Assembly (NCBI GenBank): GCA_023212695.1
Contig: JALCCG010000008.1
Location: 124,001-188,000, forward strand
Direction of reading: 5' to 3'
Origin: Sporisorium sorghi
Taxonomy: Eukaryota > Basidiomycota > Ustilaginomycetes > Ustilaginales > Ustilaginaceae
DNA: 64,000 nt
The notes below the pieces were generated by a model that was not told the DNA's origin, made no database searches, and saw nothing but the letters and a program-made list of their open reading frames with translations. Shown here one piece after another: positions 9,596 through 17,803 of this stretch (position 1 is the stretch's first letter; each line of letters begins with the position of its first letter). Position numbers and translations under genes: made by a program.

Positions 9596-9668
9596 TATCC
9601 ATCGGCCGAAGGCGGTTATAATTAGGGTGTCAGATTTTACAATCATACATAAATCATGGGGATAAAGG

Positions 9669-10718
9669 ATGGATGATAACTTGAGGAAACATCAGTGGTT
9701 TGCAGCACTGCTCTCCCTGATCTGCACCGGGCTCGGGATGTTTTATATCGGGACACCGGGCATGATCATCGGCGGGGTGCTGCTTATGGCGCTTCAGGGA
9801 GCGGCTCTTTATATTTTTTTCATCACATTAGGTTTCTTGGGCTTGATTATTGGCCCGCTGGTCATTGTCCTTCATATTGTAGGACTCATTATACCCATCG
9901 TTTACTTCAACTACCGGTCGCCGAAGAAACCGATGTTCGATGAGAAGCGGCGGCGCCAGCTCTCCTCACCTTGGAAAATCATCCTGAGGACGTTGATCGG
10001 ACTGGCCCTGTTCGCCGGGTCCATATATGGCGGGTACACCTGGGGATCTTCCCCTTTCATGAAGACGGCAGCGGAGAAACGGGTGGTTCAGGAAGCGGCT
10101 GAGTCTTATCTGGAACAGAAGTACAGCGAGCCCTTCAAGGTAACGGAAGTAAGTTATACCTGGGCTGTCAGTTCGTATAACCTTAGAGCCCATTCTGAGC
10201 AGGCGCCTGATCTGGAGTTTACCCTAAACAGTGATGATGGCAGCCCGCCTACCCTATCGAATGATACTTATCTGAACTTGCTCTGGGGGAAGCAGCTTGA
10301 AGAGCAATTGAAGCCGCTGCTGGACGAGCTGTATCCAAACCAGGCTTTTGCGCAAGCCTACGTATTCTCGGATTCCGAGACGCTTGAGCGCAATTATAAC
10401 AGCCTTGGCCAAGAGGCGGATGGGGCAGTTCGTCAGAATGTAAGTTTAATCGTATTTGCGGATCTCACCGCGGCTAATCTTCCAGAGGAGCAGGAGCGTG
10501 TGCTGGAGCTGATACGAAAGCTGCCTTCCGTGACCGTAAAGGGGGAAACGGACCTTCAGATCAATTACTATCCTTCGGATTTGAATACGCCCGATACTGC
10601 GAAGAAGATAGGGCAGGATTTTGATTATATGAGAGGGTTGCCGAGTACCCATTTTTTCAGAGAGTTCAATATTTCGAAAATGGCGTCTGCGGATGATATC
10701 GAGATCAGAGAGATGTAA
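9669..10718 (+). CDS. membrane-anchored protein of unknown function
   Basis: The 349-residue product has an N-terminal membrane part with three to four hydrophobic segments (about residues 10-75, beginning WFAALLSLICTGLGMFYIG) and one more at about 107-127, then an extracytoplasmic-looking C-terminal domain of about 220 residues. The first part resembles small TM2-like or DUF-type membrane modules; the second part (YLEQKYSEPFKVTEVSYTW) recalls secreted domains of unknown function in bacilli. The ATG at 9669 has a weak GGGG/AAAGG ribosome site. The gene stands alone, with terminators on both sides. No function is proposed. Confidence 0.75.
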   Translation: MDDNLRKHQWFAALLSLICTGLGMFYIGTPGMIIGGVLLMALQGAALYIFFITLGFLGLIIGPLVIVLHIVGLIIPIVYFNYRSPKKPMFDEKRRRQLSSPWKIILRTLIGLALFAGSIYGGYTWGSSPFMKTAAEKRVVQEAAESYLEQKYSEPFKVTEVSYTWAVSSYNLRAHSEQAPDLEFTLNSDDGSPPTLSNDTYLNLLWGKQLEEQLKPLLDELYPNQAFAQAYVFSDSETLERNYNSLGQEADGAVRQNVSLIVFADLTAANLPEEQERVLELIRKLPSVTVKGETDLQINYYPSDLNTPDTAKKIGQDFDYMRGLPSTHFFREFNISKMASADDIEIREM

Positions 10719-10750
10719 TCAAGATGACGGAGTTCAGCTCTTCTTATGAT

Positions 10751-10795
10751 AAGAAGCCTGGCAGAGTCTATGACTCGGCTTGGCTTCTTTTTTTG
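10751..10795 (+). terminator. terminator after the 9669 gene
   Basis: AGAAGCC near 10752 pairs with GGCTTCT near 10782, with an inner loop containing AGAGTC/GACTC pairing, followed by seven T residues. Confidence 0.8.
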
Positions 10796-10819
10796 ATTGT
10801 GTGAGTCATCATCGTACCG

Positions 10820-11371
10820 TTAGTTCCTGGACAGATCAATTACGTGTTCTTTCTTTGTTCGTGAAATGGTCAGTTTCAGGTTGAAGGCCTTGGCCATGTC
10901 GCGTACAGGGACGTACAGGGTGTTTTTTGTGAAAACAGGTCCTTCGTATTTGCTCTCATCCAGCTTGCAAGAGTCCGATGCTTCCGGGCACAGCAGCTCC
11001 GGTTCATAGATGTTGATGTCATTGACACTCATCTCTTGGGTTGCCTTCCGCACGATCGTATATCCCCGGCTTGCGTTGCCCCATACCGATATGTGGGGAG
11101 CGCTTGGAGCCTTCAGATCATATTGATGGAAGTGGTCCAGTTCCGCTTGCAGAGAATAGGAAATCTCGTACCCGAGTGCCTCAGCTAACCCTTGGAGAGG
11201 AACATAGGCCTTGCCTTGGCGAATATATACGTCATTCATGAGTGTGCCTGCTACGTTTACAGAATAGCTCGGAGCGGCGGCGTCAACGTCCGCTTGCTCG
11301 CTGCTCCAGATGAGCGAAGTTGCTAACAGGACGCTTGTGAGGGCAAATAGAGATATTTTTCTGAATGTCAC
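10820..11371 (-). CDS. secreted stalk-like protein with copper amine oxidase N-terminal-type domain
   Basis: The 183-residue protein starts with a signal peptide (MTFRKISLFALTSVLLATSL, likely cleaved after ADVDAAA). Two segments follow the pattern of the copper amine oxidase N-terminal-like domain common in Paenibacillus surface proteins: NDVYIRQGKAYVPLQGLAEALGY near residue 46 and NTLYVPVRDMAKAFNLKLTI near residue 150. In this family the domain is a stalk or wall-binding module and has no amine oxidase activity. Three cysteines (in LLCPEASDSC and nearby) could form a disulfide. It converges with the 9669 gene across a terminator. Confidence 0.7.
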   Translation of the reverse strand: MTFRKISLFALTSVLLATSLIWSSEQADVDAAAPSYSVNVAGTLMNDVYIRQGKAYVPLQGLAEALGYEISYSLQAELDHFHQYDLKAPSAPHISVWGNASRGYTIVRKATQEMSVNDINIYEPELLCPEASDSCKLDESKYEGPVFTKNTLYVPVRDMAKAFNLKLTISRTKKEHVIDLSRN

Positions 11372-11888
11372 GGCAGTGATAACCTCCTTGAATACGGGAT
11401 GAATTCAGGCATTCGGTAAGCTGCCAGTATAGGGCAGCCAGCTCCTACTATAATAGACGCTCCTTCTGGCTGATTGGTTAGCTGTCATATCGGAAAAAAT
11501 GGTATGTTTGTAAGGTATGCTTGTTTTATTCTGCGAAGGAGAAGATGAGAGAGGATGCTGTGGTTTGCCGTAGTTGCTAGATTCATTTCAATAGGCACAG
11601 ATTTATATGTTATATAATATAACATATTATTTAAGATAGGAGATGTTTGTTTATGCTATTTAGAGTATGATGTTATTTTAATTAACATATATATCCTTCA
11701 TTCATTATACTATACGAATCTATAAAAAGAGGAAATTGTTTAATAAATGAATGAAAATAAGTGATAATTACCGATATGCATATAATAATGCGCTTACATT
11801 ATCGAATTCAAAGATTGTTAGGTTAATTTACATGATCTATGATAGTCACTAACTACCTAACAACATCGATAGATTGGAGCGTGCGTCA
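11372..11888 (+). other. AT-rich 517-bp intergenic region with two inverted repeats
   Basis: This is the longest gene-free stretch near the amidase and is much richer in A and T than its neighbours. It contains a perfect palindrome at 11605-11627 and a separated inverted repeat (TTGTTAGGT at 11815-11823, ACCTAACAA at 11855-11863) just before the amidase start. No RNA gene or convincing longer reading frame was found in it. The divergent arrangement of the stalk-like gene and the amidase means both promoters must lie here. Confidence 0.6.
11605..11627. promoter_or_regulatory. perfect palindrome, candidate operator
   Basis: The arm ATATGTTATAT (11605-11615) and the arm ATATAACATAT (11617-11627) are exact reverse complements around a single central A. 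Such a symmetric AT-rich element between divergent genes is typical of a dimeric repressor site; the regulator is not identified. Confidence 0.45.
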
Positions 11889-13811
11889 ATGCGTAAAATG
11901 ACCTCATGGAAATTAAAAGGGAGTGCGGCACTGCTTAGTGCCTCATTGCTGGCCGGATCGTTCATCCTTACTGGTACACCTGCGGAAGCTAGTTCCAGCA
12001 CGAGCACGAACGCTGGACAAGTGAGCAGCATCCAGAAGAGCAGCTTAACGTCACCTATTACGGTTCAGGAATTCTCCAAACTGCTGAACGCGGTTGCGAA
12101 GGGGAATGGACTTGAATTCAAAGGCCTGGACGGAACCGGAACCATCAAGCGCAAAGACGCTGCAGCTGCCATCTATGAATGGATTGAATTGCCGGAGAGC
12201 ACAAGCGAATATACAGATTTGTCAGAGGCTGAATCCGAGATTGCAGGTGCCTTGCTGAAGGCAGGGATTATGAACGGTTATAGCAGTACGGTATTTGCGC
12301 CCAATCAGCAGGTGACGATTTCCGATGCTCATGTGCTGATCGATCGGATCGAAGCCTATTTAACTCCTTTTGACATTACCGAGGCAACGATTGCAGAGAT
12401 GCAAACGGCGATGGAACAGAGGAAGGTGACTTCCGTCACACTGGTTCAGCTCTATCTGGCAAGAATCCATCGCTACGATGATCAGCTCCATGCCATCCTG
12501 ACCGTGAACGACAAGGCGGTGGAGGCGGCTAGAAAGCTGGATGAGGAACGCAGAACGACAGGCCCGCGAGGTCCGCTGCATGGCATCCCGATCATTGTGA
12601 AGGATAATTATGATACAGCGGACATGCCGACAACGGCAGGCTGCGTGTGTCTGAAGGACTCCATCCCGGATAACGATTCGGAGCAGGTCGCCCGATTGAA
12701 GGCTGCCGGAGCGATTATCATTGCCAAGGCGAATCTGGACGAATTCGCTTTTAATATTACCACGTCCAGTTCACTTGGCGGACAGACGCTAAACCCTTAT
12801 AATCTGGGGCATTATCCTGGCGGCTCCAGCGGTGGAACCGGGGCGGCGATTGCAGCCAACTTTGCAGCGGCCGGCCTTGGCACGGATACAGGCGGCTCCA
12901 TTCGGATTCCCTCCTCCTTAAACAGCCTGGTAGGCATCCGGCCTACCATTGGACTGTCCAGCCGTGACGGGATTATACCGCTGGCGTTAACACAGGATGT
13001 GGGGGGACCGATGGCCCGGACCGTAGCGGACGCGGCAGCCGTTCTTGAAGCTACCGCAGGTTATGATGCAAAGGATCTGGTGACCACGCAGAGCGTAGGT
13101 CGTGTTCCAGACAGTTATTTGAGTTATCTGGACAAGGAAGGTCTTCAAGGTGCGCGGATTGGGGTTGTCACGCAGCTTCTGTCAGGCACGAAGGCCGAGC
13201 AGAACGAAGTGAATGATATCACTTTGAAAGCCGTGAAGGATATGGAGAAGTTAGGCGCGACTGCCGTTCATATCGAAATTCCGAATTATGAGGCTATCAT
13301 GAAATTCCCAAGCCTCAGCGGTTGGGAGTTCAAATTCCAGCTGAATGATTACCTGGAGAGTCTGGGTGAGGATGCACCTTACCATTCCCTGGAGGAGATT
13401 ATTGCTTCCGGTGAATATCTGGAATCGCATAAGAGCTCCATGGAAGCCAGACAAGCTCGCGAGACCCTGGACGACAACGAGTACCGCAAAATTGTGCTGG
13501 ACCGTACAAAGCTGACGCAGGAATCGCTGCTGAAGGTGATGGCCGAGCACAATCTGGATGCGCTGGTCTATCCAGCCTCGGCCGAACCGGCTGGCAAACT
13601 CGGCGAGGGTCAGAACTCGGGTGTGAACAACAGGCTCAGCCCGTTCTCCGGCTTCCCGGCAATTACAGTTCCAGCGGGCTTTACGGATGGCGGGCTTCCC
13701 GTTGGCGTGGAGTTCCTCGGGAAGGCATTTGATGAAGGCACATTGATCAAGCTGGCATACAGTTATGAGCAAGGCACCCTGCATCACAAATCGCCAACCC
13801 TGACTCCGTAA
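11889..13811 (+). CDS. secreted amidase-signature family hydrolase with SLH-like N-terminal region
   Basis: The amidase signature fold hydrolyses amide bonds with a Ser-cisSer-Lys triad. Here the triad is visible as Lys~238 in IIVKDNYDT, Ser~313 in GGSSGGTGAA and the nucleophile Ser~337 in DTGGSIRIPSS. The 640-residue product begins with a signal peptide (to about TGTPAEA) and residues ~50-155 resemble two S-layer homology repeats (ITVQEFSKLLNAV..., AGALLKAGIMNGYSSTVFAPNQQVTISDA), so it is probably exported and wall-associated. The ATG at 11889 has GGAG nine bases upstream; TTG at 11874 is the alternative. Substrate is unknown. Confidence 0.88.
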   Translation: MRKMTSWKLKGSAALLSASLLAGSFILTGTPAEASSSTSTNAGQVSSIQKSSLTSPITVQEFSKLLNAVAKGNGLEFKGLDGTGTIKRKDAAAAIYEWIELPESTSEYTDLSEAESEIAGALLKAGIMNGYSSTVFAPNQQVTISDAHVLIDRIEAYLTPFDITEATIAEMQTAMEQRKVTSVTLVQLYLARIHRYDDQLHAILTVNDKAVEAARKLDEERRTTGPRGPLHGIPIIVKDNYDTADMPTTAGCVCLKDSIPDNDSEQVARLKAAGAIIIAKANLDEFAFNITTSSSLGGQTLNPYNLGHYPGGSSGGTGAAIAANFAAAGLGTDTGGSIRIPSSLNSLVGIRPTIGLSSRDGIIPLALTQDVGGPMARTVADAAAVLEATAGYDAKDLVTTQSVGRVPDSYLSYLDKEGLQGARIGVVTQLLSGTKAEQNEVNDITLKAVKDMEKLGATAVHIEIPNYEAIMKFPSLSGWEFKFQLNDYLESLGEDAPYHSLEEIIASGEYLESHKSSMEARQARETLDDNEYRKIVLDRTKLTQESLLKVMAEHNLDALVYPASAEPAGKLGEGQNSGVNNRLSPFSGFPAITVPAGFTDGGLPVGVEFLGKAFDEGTLIKLAYSYEQGTLHHKSPTLTP

Positions 13812-13837
13812 GGCTGATGGGGCAAATATCATGAGGG

Positions 13838-13878
13838 AAACGGACGGATCAAGAGGATAAACCTTGATCCGTCCGTTT
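13838..13878. terminator. bidirectional terminator between amidase and PTS-like gene
   Basis: A 16-bp perfect stem, AAACGGACGGATCAAG (13838-13853) with CTTGATCCGTCCGTTT (13863-13878), lies between two convergent genes. Confidence 0.85.
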
Positions 13879-13914
13879 GTTGTTATGGGCTCCTGGAAGA
13901 GGAGTCCTCACATT

Positions 13915-15504
13915 TTACATACTCATTGTATTCTTAGCTTCACGGTACCCGGACAGCTTGTTTACGAAGAACGTAATCAGGAACGAGCAGAGCATGCTGG
14001 CTGCCATGGAGACCAGGAAGCCGACGGTGTTATTCGATGTGATCGGACCAATGAAAGAGGGGACGTATGCGGTGCCACGAACCCCGAATATGCCGACAAG
14101 CATGCCGCCAAGTCCAGCGGAAGCAATGGCGCCCGCAAATACAAATTTATTCGAGAACATGAATGGATAGGCAGCTTCAACAAAGGTGCCAAAACCCATA
14201 TTGATGGCAAATCCGGGAGCGGCTACAGCGGCCTCCCCTTTGTCGCGGGGTGCAATGATGTTGGCCAGCGTAATTCCTGCGGATACCATGACCAAGCCGA
14301 CCATATCCACCGCGCCGAGGAAGCTGTTGCTCGTGGTTTCCATCTCAAGCAGTACGATCGGCAGAATGGCCGCATGATAAACGCCGCCAATGATTGCAGG
14401 CCAGATCAGCAGTCCTGCAATCAATCCGGCAATGGCCGGGCTCCAGGAGACCAGCGTTTCGATCAGCATGCGGATGCCCTCGCCAGCACTCAGCGCAATC
14501 GGTGCGATGAGAAAGTAGACCAGCAGACCGGCAATCAGCCCTGAGACGCCGCCTGCAACGATGTTGACCGTCGTAGCCGGGAAACGCCACTCCACACATT
14601 GACGGAATATGTAATGGACAATGATGCCTGCGCCAATTCCGCCGATGATACCTCCTATAACGCCGCCTTCAACGGACAGGACACCGGCCACGATGCCGGC
14701 GACAATGGAGACCTCGTCCAGCTCGGATACCTGCTTGGCTGCAATAACGGCAACGATGACCGGAAGCGCCTTGATCATCAGATCAAACACCTCGGTCAAT
14801 GCCGATAATCCCGGAATTTTGCTGACCGCGAGGATCAGGGCCATACCGATGAAGCCGGGAAGCGAGGCCATCATAATGCCTCGAATATTGATGCGGCGCC
14901 ATGGAGATGAGCTTCCGGCTGCCGCGTGGATGCTCGCTGCTGCGTTCCCGATGACCGGCCGATACGGAAGCCGCCAATGCTTGCTGAGGGAAGTAGCAAA
15001 CGTGACCGCTCGGGTGCGGTTGGTTGTGCCGGTTGTGCCGGAAGCGGCAATGACGTATGCGCCTTTGGTCTGGATGATCGCCATGGAGGTTCCTCCCGTA
15101 CCGGTCACCGGCAGACGGAACTTGGCGGCAGCCTCAATGGCGTGTCGGTTACTGCCCTCCGGGTCGGCACTCATTACAATGAGACCGTCAATCTCGCCGA
15201 GTTCAATCTGCTCGGCAATTTCCCGGTCAAGCCGCTCGGCAGCCTGATTCACTTGCTGAAGGGTGCCTTCAGCGATAATGACTGGCTCGCCTTGACTAGA
15301 ATTCCAGCTGTAGAGCGCAGCGGGTGTCGTGTCCTTCGCTGCATCCATGGAGACCTGGGCTGCGATGAACTGTAGAGCCCCGCATGACAGATCGGCGCTC
15401 TCCATCTGCACCAATATCTCATCCAGCAGCTTGAGCGGTTCCCTGCCGCCCAGATTGTACAGATTGCCGCCGCTGCTTCCTATAATAGCTATTTGACGAT
15501 TCAT
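13915..15504 (-). CDS. PTS EIIC-like permease fused to an N-terminal soluble domain
   Basis: The 529-residue protein has two parts. Residues 1-~190 are soluble and glycine-rich (IAIIGSSGGNLYNLGG; DGLIVMSADPEGSN; GTGGTSMAIIQTKGAYVIAASGTTGTTNRTRA). Residues ~205-515 contain about eight to ten hydrophobic segments and resemble the PTS_EIIC_2 family of phosphotransferase permeases (for example AIIGGVYHAAILPIVLLEME and GFGTFVEAAYPFMF). No EIIA histidine or EIIB cysteine motif is visible and no PTS phosphotransfer gene is adjacent, so coupling to the PTS is uncertain. The ATG at 15504 follows a GGGGGGCAGCAAG stretch. It is bounded by terminators and stands alone. Confidence 0.7.
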   Translation of the reverse strand: MNRQIAIIGSSGGNLYNLGGREPLKLLDEILVQMESADLSCGALQFIAAQVSMDAAKDTTPAALYSWNSSQGEPVIIAEGTLQQVNQAAERLDREIAEQIELGEIDGLIVMSADPEGSNRHAIEAAAKFRLPVTGTGGTSMAIIQTKGAYVIAASGTTGTTNRTRAVTFATSLSKHWRLPYRPVIGNAAASIHAAAGSSSPWRRINIRGIMMASLPGFIGMALILAVSKIPGLSALTEVFDLMIKALPVIVAVIAAKQVSELDEVSIVAGIVAGVLSVEGGVIGGIIGGIGAGIIVHYIFRQCVEWRFPATTVNIVAGGVSGLIAGLLVYFLIAPIALSAGEGIRMLIETLVSWSPAIAGLIAGLLIWPAIIGGVYHAAILPIVLLEMETTSNSFLGAVDMVGLVMVSAGITLANIIAPRDKGEAAVAAPGFAINMGFGTFVEAAYPFMFSNKFVFAGAIASAGLGGMLVGIFGVRGTAYVPSFIGPITSNNTVGFLVSMAASMLCSFLITFFVNKLSGYREAKNTMSM

Positions 15505-15597
15505 GTCTTGCTGCCCCCCATACGATAACTGATTGTAATTTCTATATTACAGCAGAGTTATAACTTGTTAAAGTGCTAAAATGTCGGCAAAGCATGC

Positions 15598-15643
15598 AAA
15601 AAGCCGCCGTGCATCACCCCGTAAGGGCTGCATGGCGGCTTTG
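15598..15643 (-). terminator. terminator of the CNNM/CorC-type gene
   Basis: On the minus strand AAGCCGCCATGCA pairs with TGCACGGCGGCTT (one mismatch) and runs into TTTT. It lies about 14 bases after the stop of the gene at 15657-17018. Confidence 0.85.
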
Positions 15644-15656
15644 GTTCTTGGTTCGC

Positions 15657-17018
15657 TTACTCGTTATGTTCCGTTGTTGCTGCCACGGCAGATGTTTCTT
15701 CAGCCTTATCTTCTTCCGTTTCCTTGACGATTTGCAGCTTCGTATAACGGTGGGTTTTCTTCTCAATGACGGTAAACGTCAGATCACGGTAGCTCCATGT
15801 ATCGCCTTTGGCGAGCTCGGAGTTGTGTCCGTATAGCCAGCCGCCGATGGTATCCAGGTCATCCGTGCTCAGATCGGTATGCAGCAGATCATTGATCCGA
15901 TTGATGGACACCTTGCCATCAGCGATGATGCGGTTCGGCTCAGGCTGGGTCAGCTCGCGTTCCTCATCCTCGTCGAATTCATCGCGGATCTCCCCGACGA
16001 TCTCCTCCAGAATATCCTCAATGGTGATCATGCCGGACGTACCGCCATACTCGTCGATCAGGATGGCCATATGCGTGCCTTCCTGCTGCATTTTGCGAAG
16101 CAATTTCTTGATCGGGATCGCTTCGGATACTGTCATGGCCGGATGAATCAGCTTGGACAGATCGATGTTGGCATTGTCATCAAACTCCAGGAAGAACTGC
16201 TTGGTGTTAACCATACCGACGATCTGATCCTTGTCGCCGCGTACAACCGGGAAACGGGTGTATTGCTCACGCTTGATAATCTGCAGGTTCGCTGCAAGCG
16301 GCTTGTCAACATACAGGCAGATCATATCGGTACGTGGCACCATGATCTCCTTGGCAAGCATATCATCAAAAGCAAAAATTCGGCTTACATAACCATACTC
16401 GGCTTGGTTGATCTTCCCGCTCTCATAACTGTCACTCAGGATCATGCGAAGTTCCTCTTCCGAGTGAGCTTCCTCATGTTCACTGGCCGGATGCATGCCG
16501 AACAGACGAACGATTTTGTTGGCGGATCCGTTAAGCAGCCAGATGAACGGGTACATAATGCGGTTGAACCATATAATCGGCGTCGCGCATAAGAACGACA
16601 CAGCTTCAGCTTTATTGATAGCAATCGTTTTCGGTGCAAGTTCACCGATAACAACGTGGATATAAGTCATAATAATAAAAGCAAGCAAGAACGAGATCAG
16701 CGAAGCTACAGCTGACGGGATGGAAAAGTTATCAAACACCGGATGAAGAATCTTCTCGATGGTCGGTTCCCCGAGCCAGCCGAGACCGAGTGCCGTGATG
16801 GTAATCCCAAGCTGACACGCAGACAGGTACCCATCCAGATTCGAAGTTACCTTTTTAACGGCAAGAGCGCCTTTACGCCCTTCCATAACCAATTGGTCTA
16901 CTCGACTGGGACGAAGTCTTATGATAGCAAATTCCGTCATAACGAAAAAAGCGGTAGCTGCAATAAGTACAGCGACTAAGAATAAATTTATGCCTATACT
17001 GTCACCCAAACAAAACAC
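15657..17018 (-). CDS. CNNM/HlyC-CorC family membrane protein (DUF21, CBS pair, CorC_HlyC)
   Basis: The 453-residue chain has the full family architecture: an N-terminal DUF21 membrane domain with three to four helices (residues ~8-150, including FFVMTEFAIIRLRPSRV and GELAPKTIAINKAE), a CBS-domain pair (~205-335, EIMVPRTDMICLYVD and HMAILIDEYGGTSGMITIEDILEEIVGEI), and a C-terminal CorC_HlyC domain (~350-430, DTIGGWLYGH). Relatives are magnesium/cobalt efflux or magnesium homeostasis proteins; the old name hemolysin is not evidence of toxicity. The first start is GTG 17018, very close to AAAAGGA; a TTG three codons later has better spacing, so the N terminus is uncertain by a few residues. Confidence 0.9.
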   Translation of the reverse strand: MFCLGDSIGINLFLVAVLIAATAFFVMTEFAIIRLRPSRVDQLVMEGRKGALAVKKVTSNLDGYLSACQLGITITALGLGWLGEPTIEKILHPVFDNFSIPSAVASLISFLLAFIIMTYIHVVIGELAPKTIAINKAEAVSFLCATPIIWFNRIMYPFIWLLNGSANKIVRLFGMHPASEHEEAHSEEELRMILSDSYESGKINQAEYGYVSRIFAFDDMLAKEIMVPRTDMICLYVDKPLAANLQIIKREQYTRFPVVRGDKDQIVGMVNTKQFFLEFDDNANIDLSKLIHPAMTVSEAIPIKKLLRKMQQEGTHMAILIDEYGGTSGMITIEDILEEIVGEIRDEFDEDEERELTQPEPNRIIADGKVSINRINDLLHTDLSTDDLDTIGGWLYGHNSELAKGDTWSYRDLTFTVIEKKTHRYTKLQIVKETEEDKAEETSAVAATTEHNE

Positions 17019-17066
17019 ATCCTTTTTTTATCTGATCTGAATTAGTTTTTAAATAACCATGGTTTA

Positions 17067-17399
17067 CTATGCATGGCTGTCAACATAATTCGACCTGAAT
17101 TTCAAAGGTTCCAGCAGCATGTGCTTGAGGATCAGAAACATATCGGTTTCAGTACAGCATGTAACGTTATTCAAGGAAAGCAGAGACACATGGCGCTTAT
17201 CTTCCAGCATCAACCGAACAGGCTCCGGCGTTTTGGGTACCGGCGTCGACTCAGGCAGAGTGCCTTCGGAAGCTTCCATTCCGTGCGTAGCCGCAGCGGA
17301 ATCGGTTATGTCCACTAGAGGGATGGGCGTAACGGAAGCAATCAGCAGAAAGCCAAGTGTTGAACATATAATTCTGATTATCCTTCGTATGGGGTCCAA
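17067..17399 (-). CDS. small hypothetical secreted or membrane-anchored protein
   Basis: The 110-residue frame starts at TTG 17399, the first possible start after an in-frame stop, with TAGGAG about 12 bases before it. It begins with a basic segment and a hydrophobic stretch (IRIICSTLGFLLIASVTPIPL), followed by a Pro/Glu/Thr-rich part (PESTPVPKTPEPVR) and a hydrophobic C-terminal region with two adjacent Cys. No family was recognised. It lies just upstream of the CNNM-type gene on the same strand. Overlapping plus-strand frames of similar length exist, so coding status is unsure. Confidence 0.4.
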   Translation of the reverse strand: MDPIRRIIRIICSTLGFLLIASVTPIPLVDITDSAAATHGMEASEGTLPESTPVPKTPEPVRLMLEDKRHVSLLSLNNVTCCTETDMFLILKHMLLEPLKFRSNYVDSHA

Positions 17400-17750
17400 G
17401 TCGGATCGTCACTCCTACAATTCGTAATCGAGTTGCTCTAAAAAAATATATGACTAAAATGTCATCATATGAATGCGTAATTTGAGTTGTTGTACGTAAA
17501 TTCACCACGAATGCGGTTTTCAAAACAAGGTATATTGTTAAGATTGTAAAATTTATAGTTTCAGTGAAGCTGAACAAATTCGATAATCGCAACAAAAACT
17601 TCTTCTAAACGCGGTCTGTCTACTGTGAAAGTACGTCGATAGAGTTTTTCATATTAATCATAAGAAAAAGTAAGCCACTATGTCAAATGCCAGTCGCTTT
17701 CCGTTGTGTAAATCCTTACAGAGCAAGGACTGGAGGGAGAGCTGTCTATG
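17400..17750. other. gene-free 350-bp stretch
   Basis: No protein-like frame or RNA gene was recognised. It must contain the promoter of the minus-strand gene at 17067-17399. A short inverted repeat, ATGAC-N6-GTCAT, occurs near 17450. The downstream end abuts the terminator of the LTA synthase gene. Confidence 0.5.
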
Positions 17751-17789
17751 AAAAAAAGGACAACTCTCTATGAACCTGGAGAGTTGTCC
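17751..17789 (-). terminator. terminator of the LTA synthase gene
   Basis: GGACAACTCTC and GAGAGTTGTCC form an 11-bp stem, and the A run at 17751-17757 is the T tract on the minus strand. Confidence 0.9.
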
Positions 17790-17803
17790 TGTCATGAAAC
17801 GAA

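Noticed and set aside
11654..11671. Five-codon frame after AGGAG in the AT-rich region
   Set aside because: Too short to support, with no downstream attenuator structure tied to it.
13864..14544. 226-codon plus-strand frame
   Set aside because: It lies opposite the PTS-like gene, its product is low-complexity and polar without a family pattern, and it has no ribosome site.
15657..17018. Reading the CNNM/CorC-type protein as a hemolysin
   Set aside because: The family name is historical; DUF21, CBS and CorC_HlyC domains point to metal ion homeostasis, with no toxin feature.
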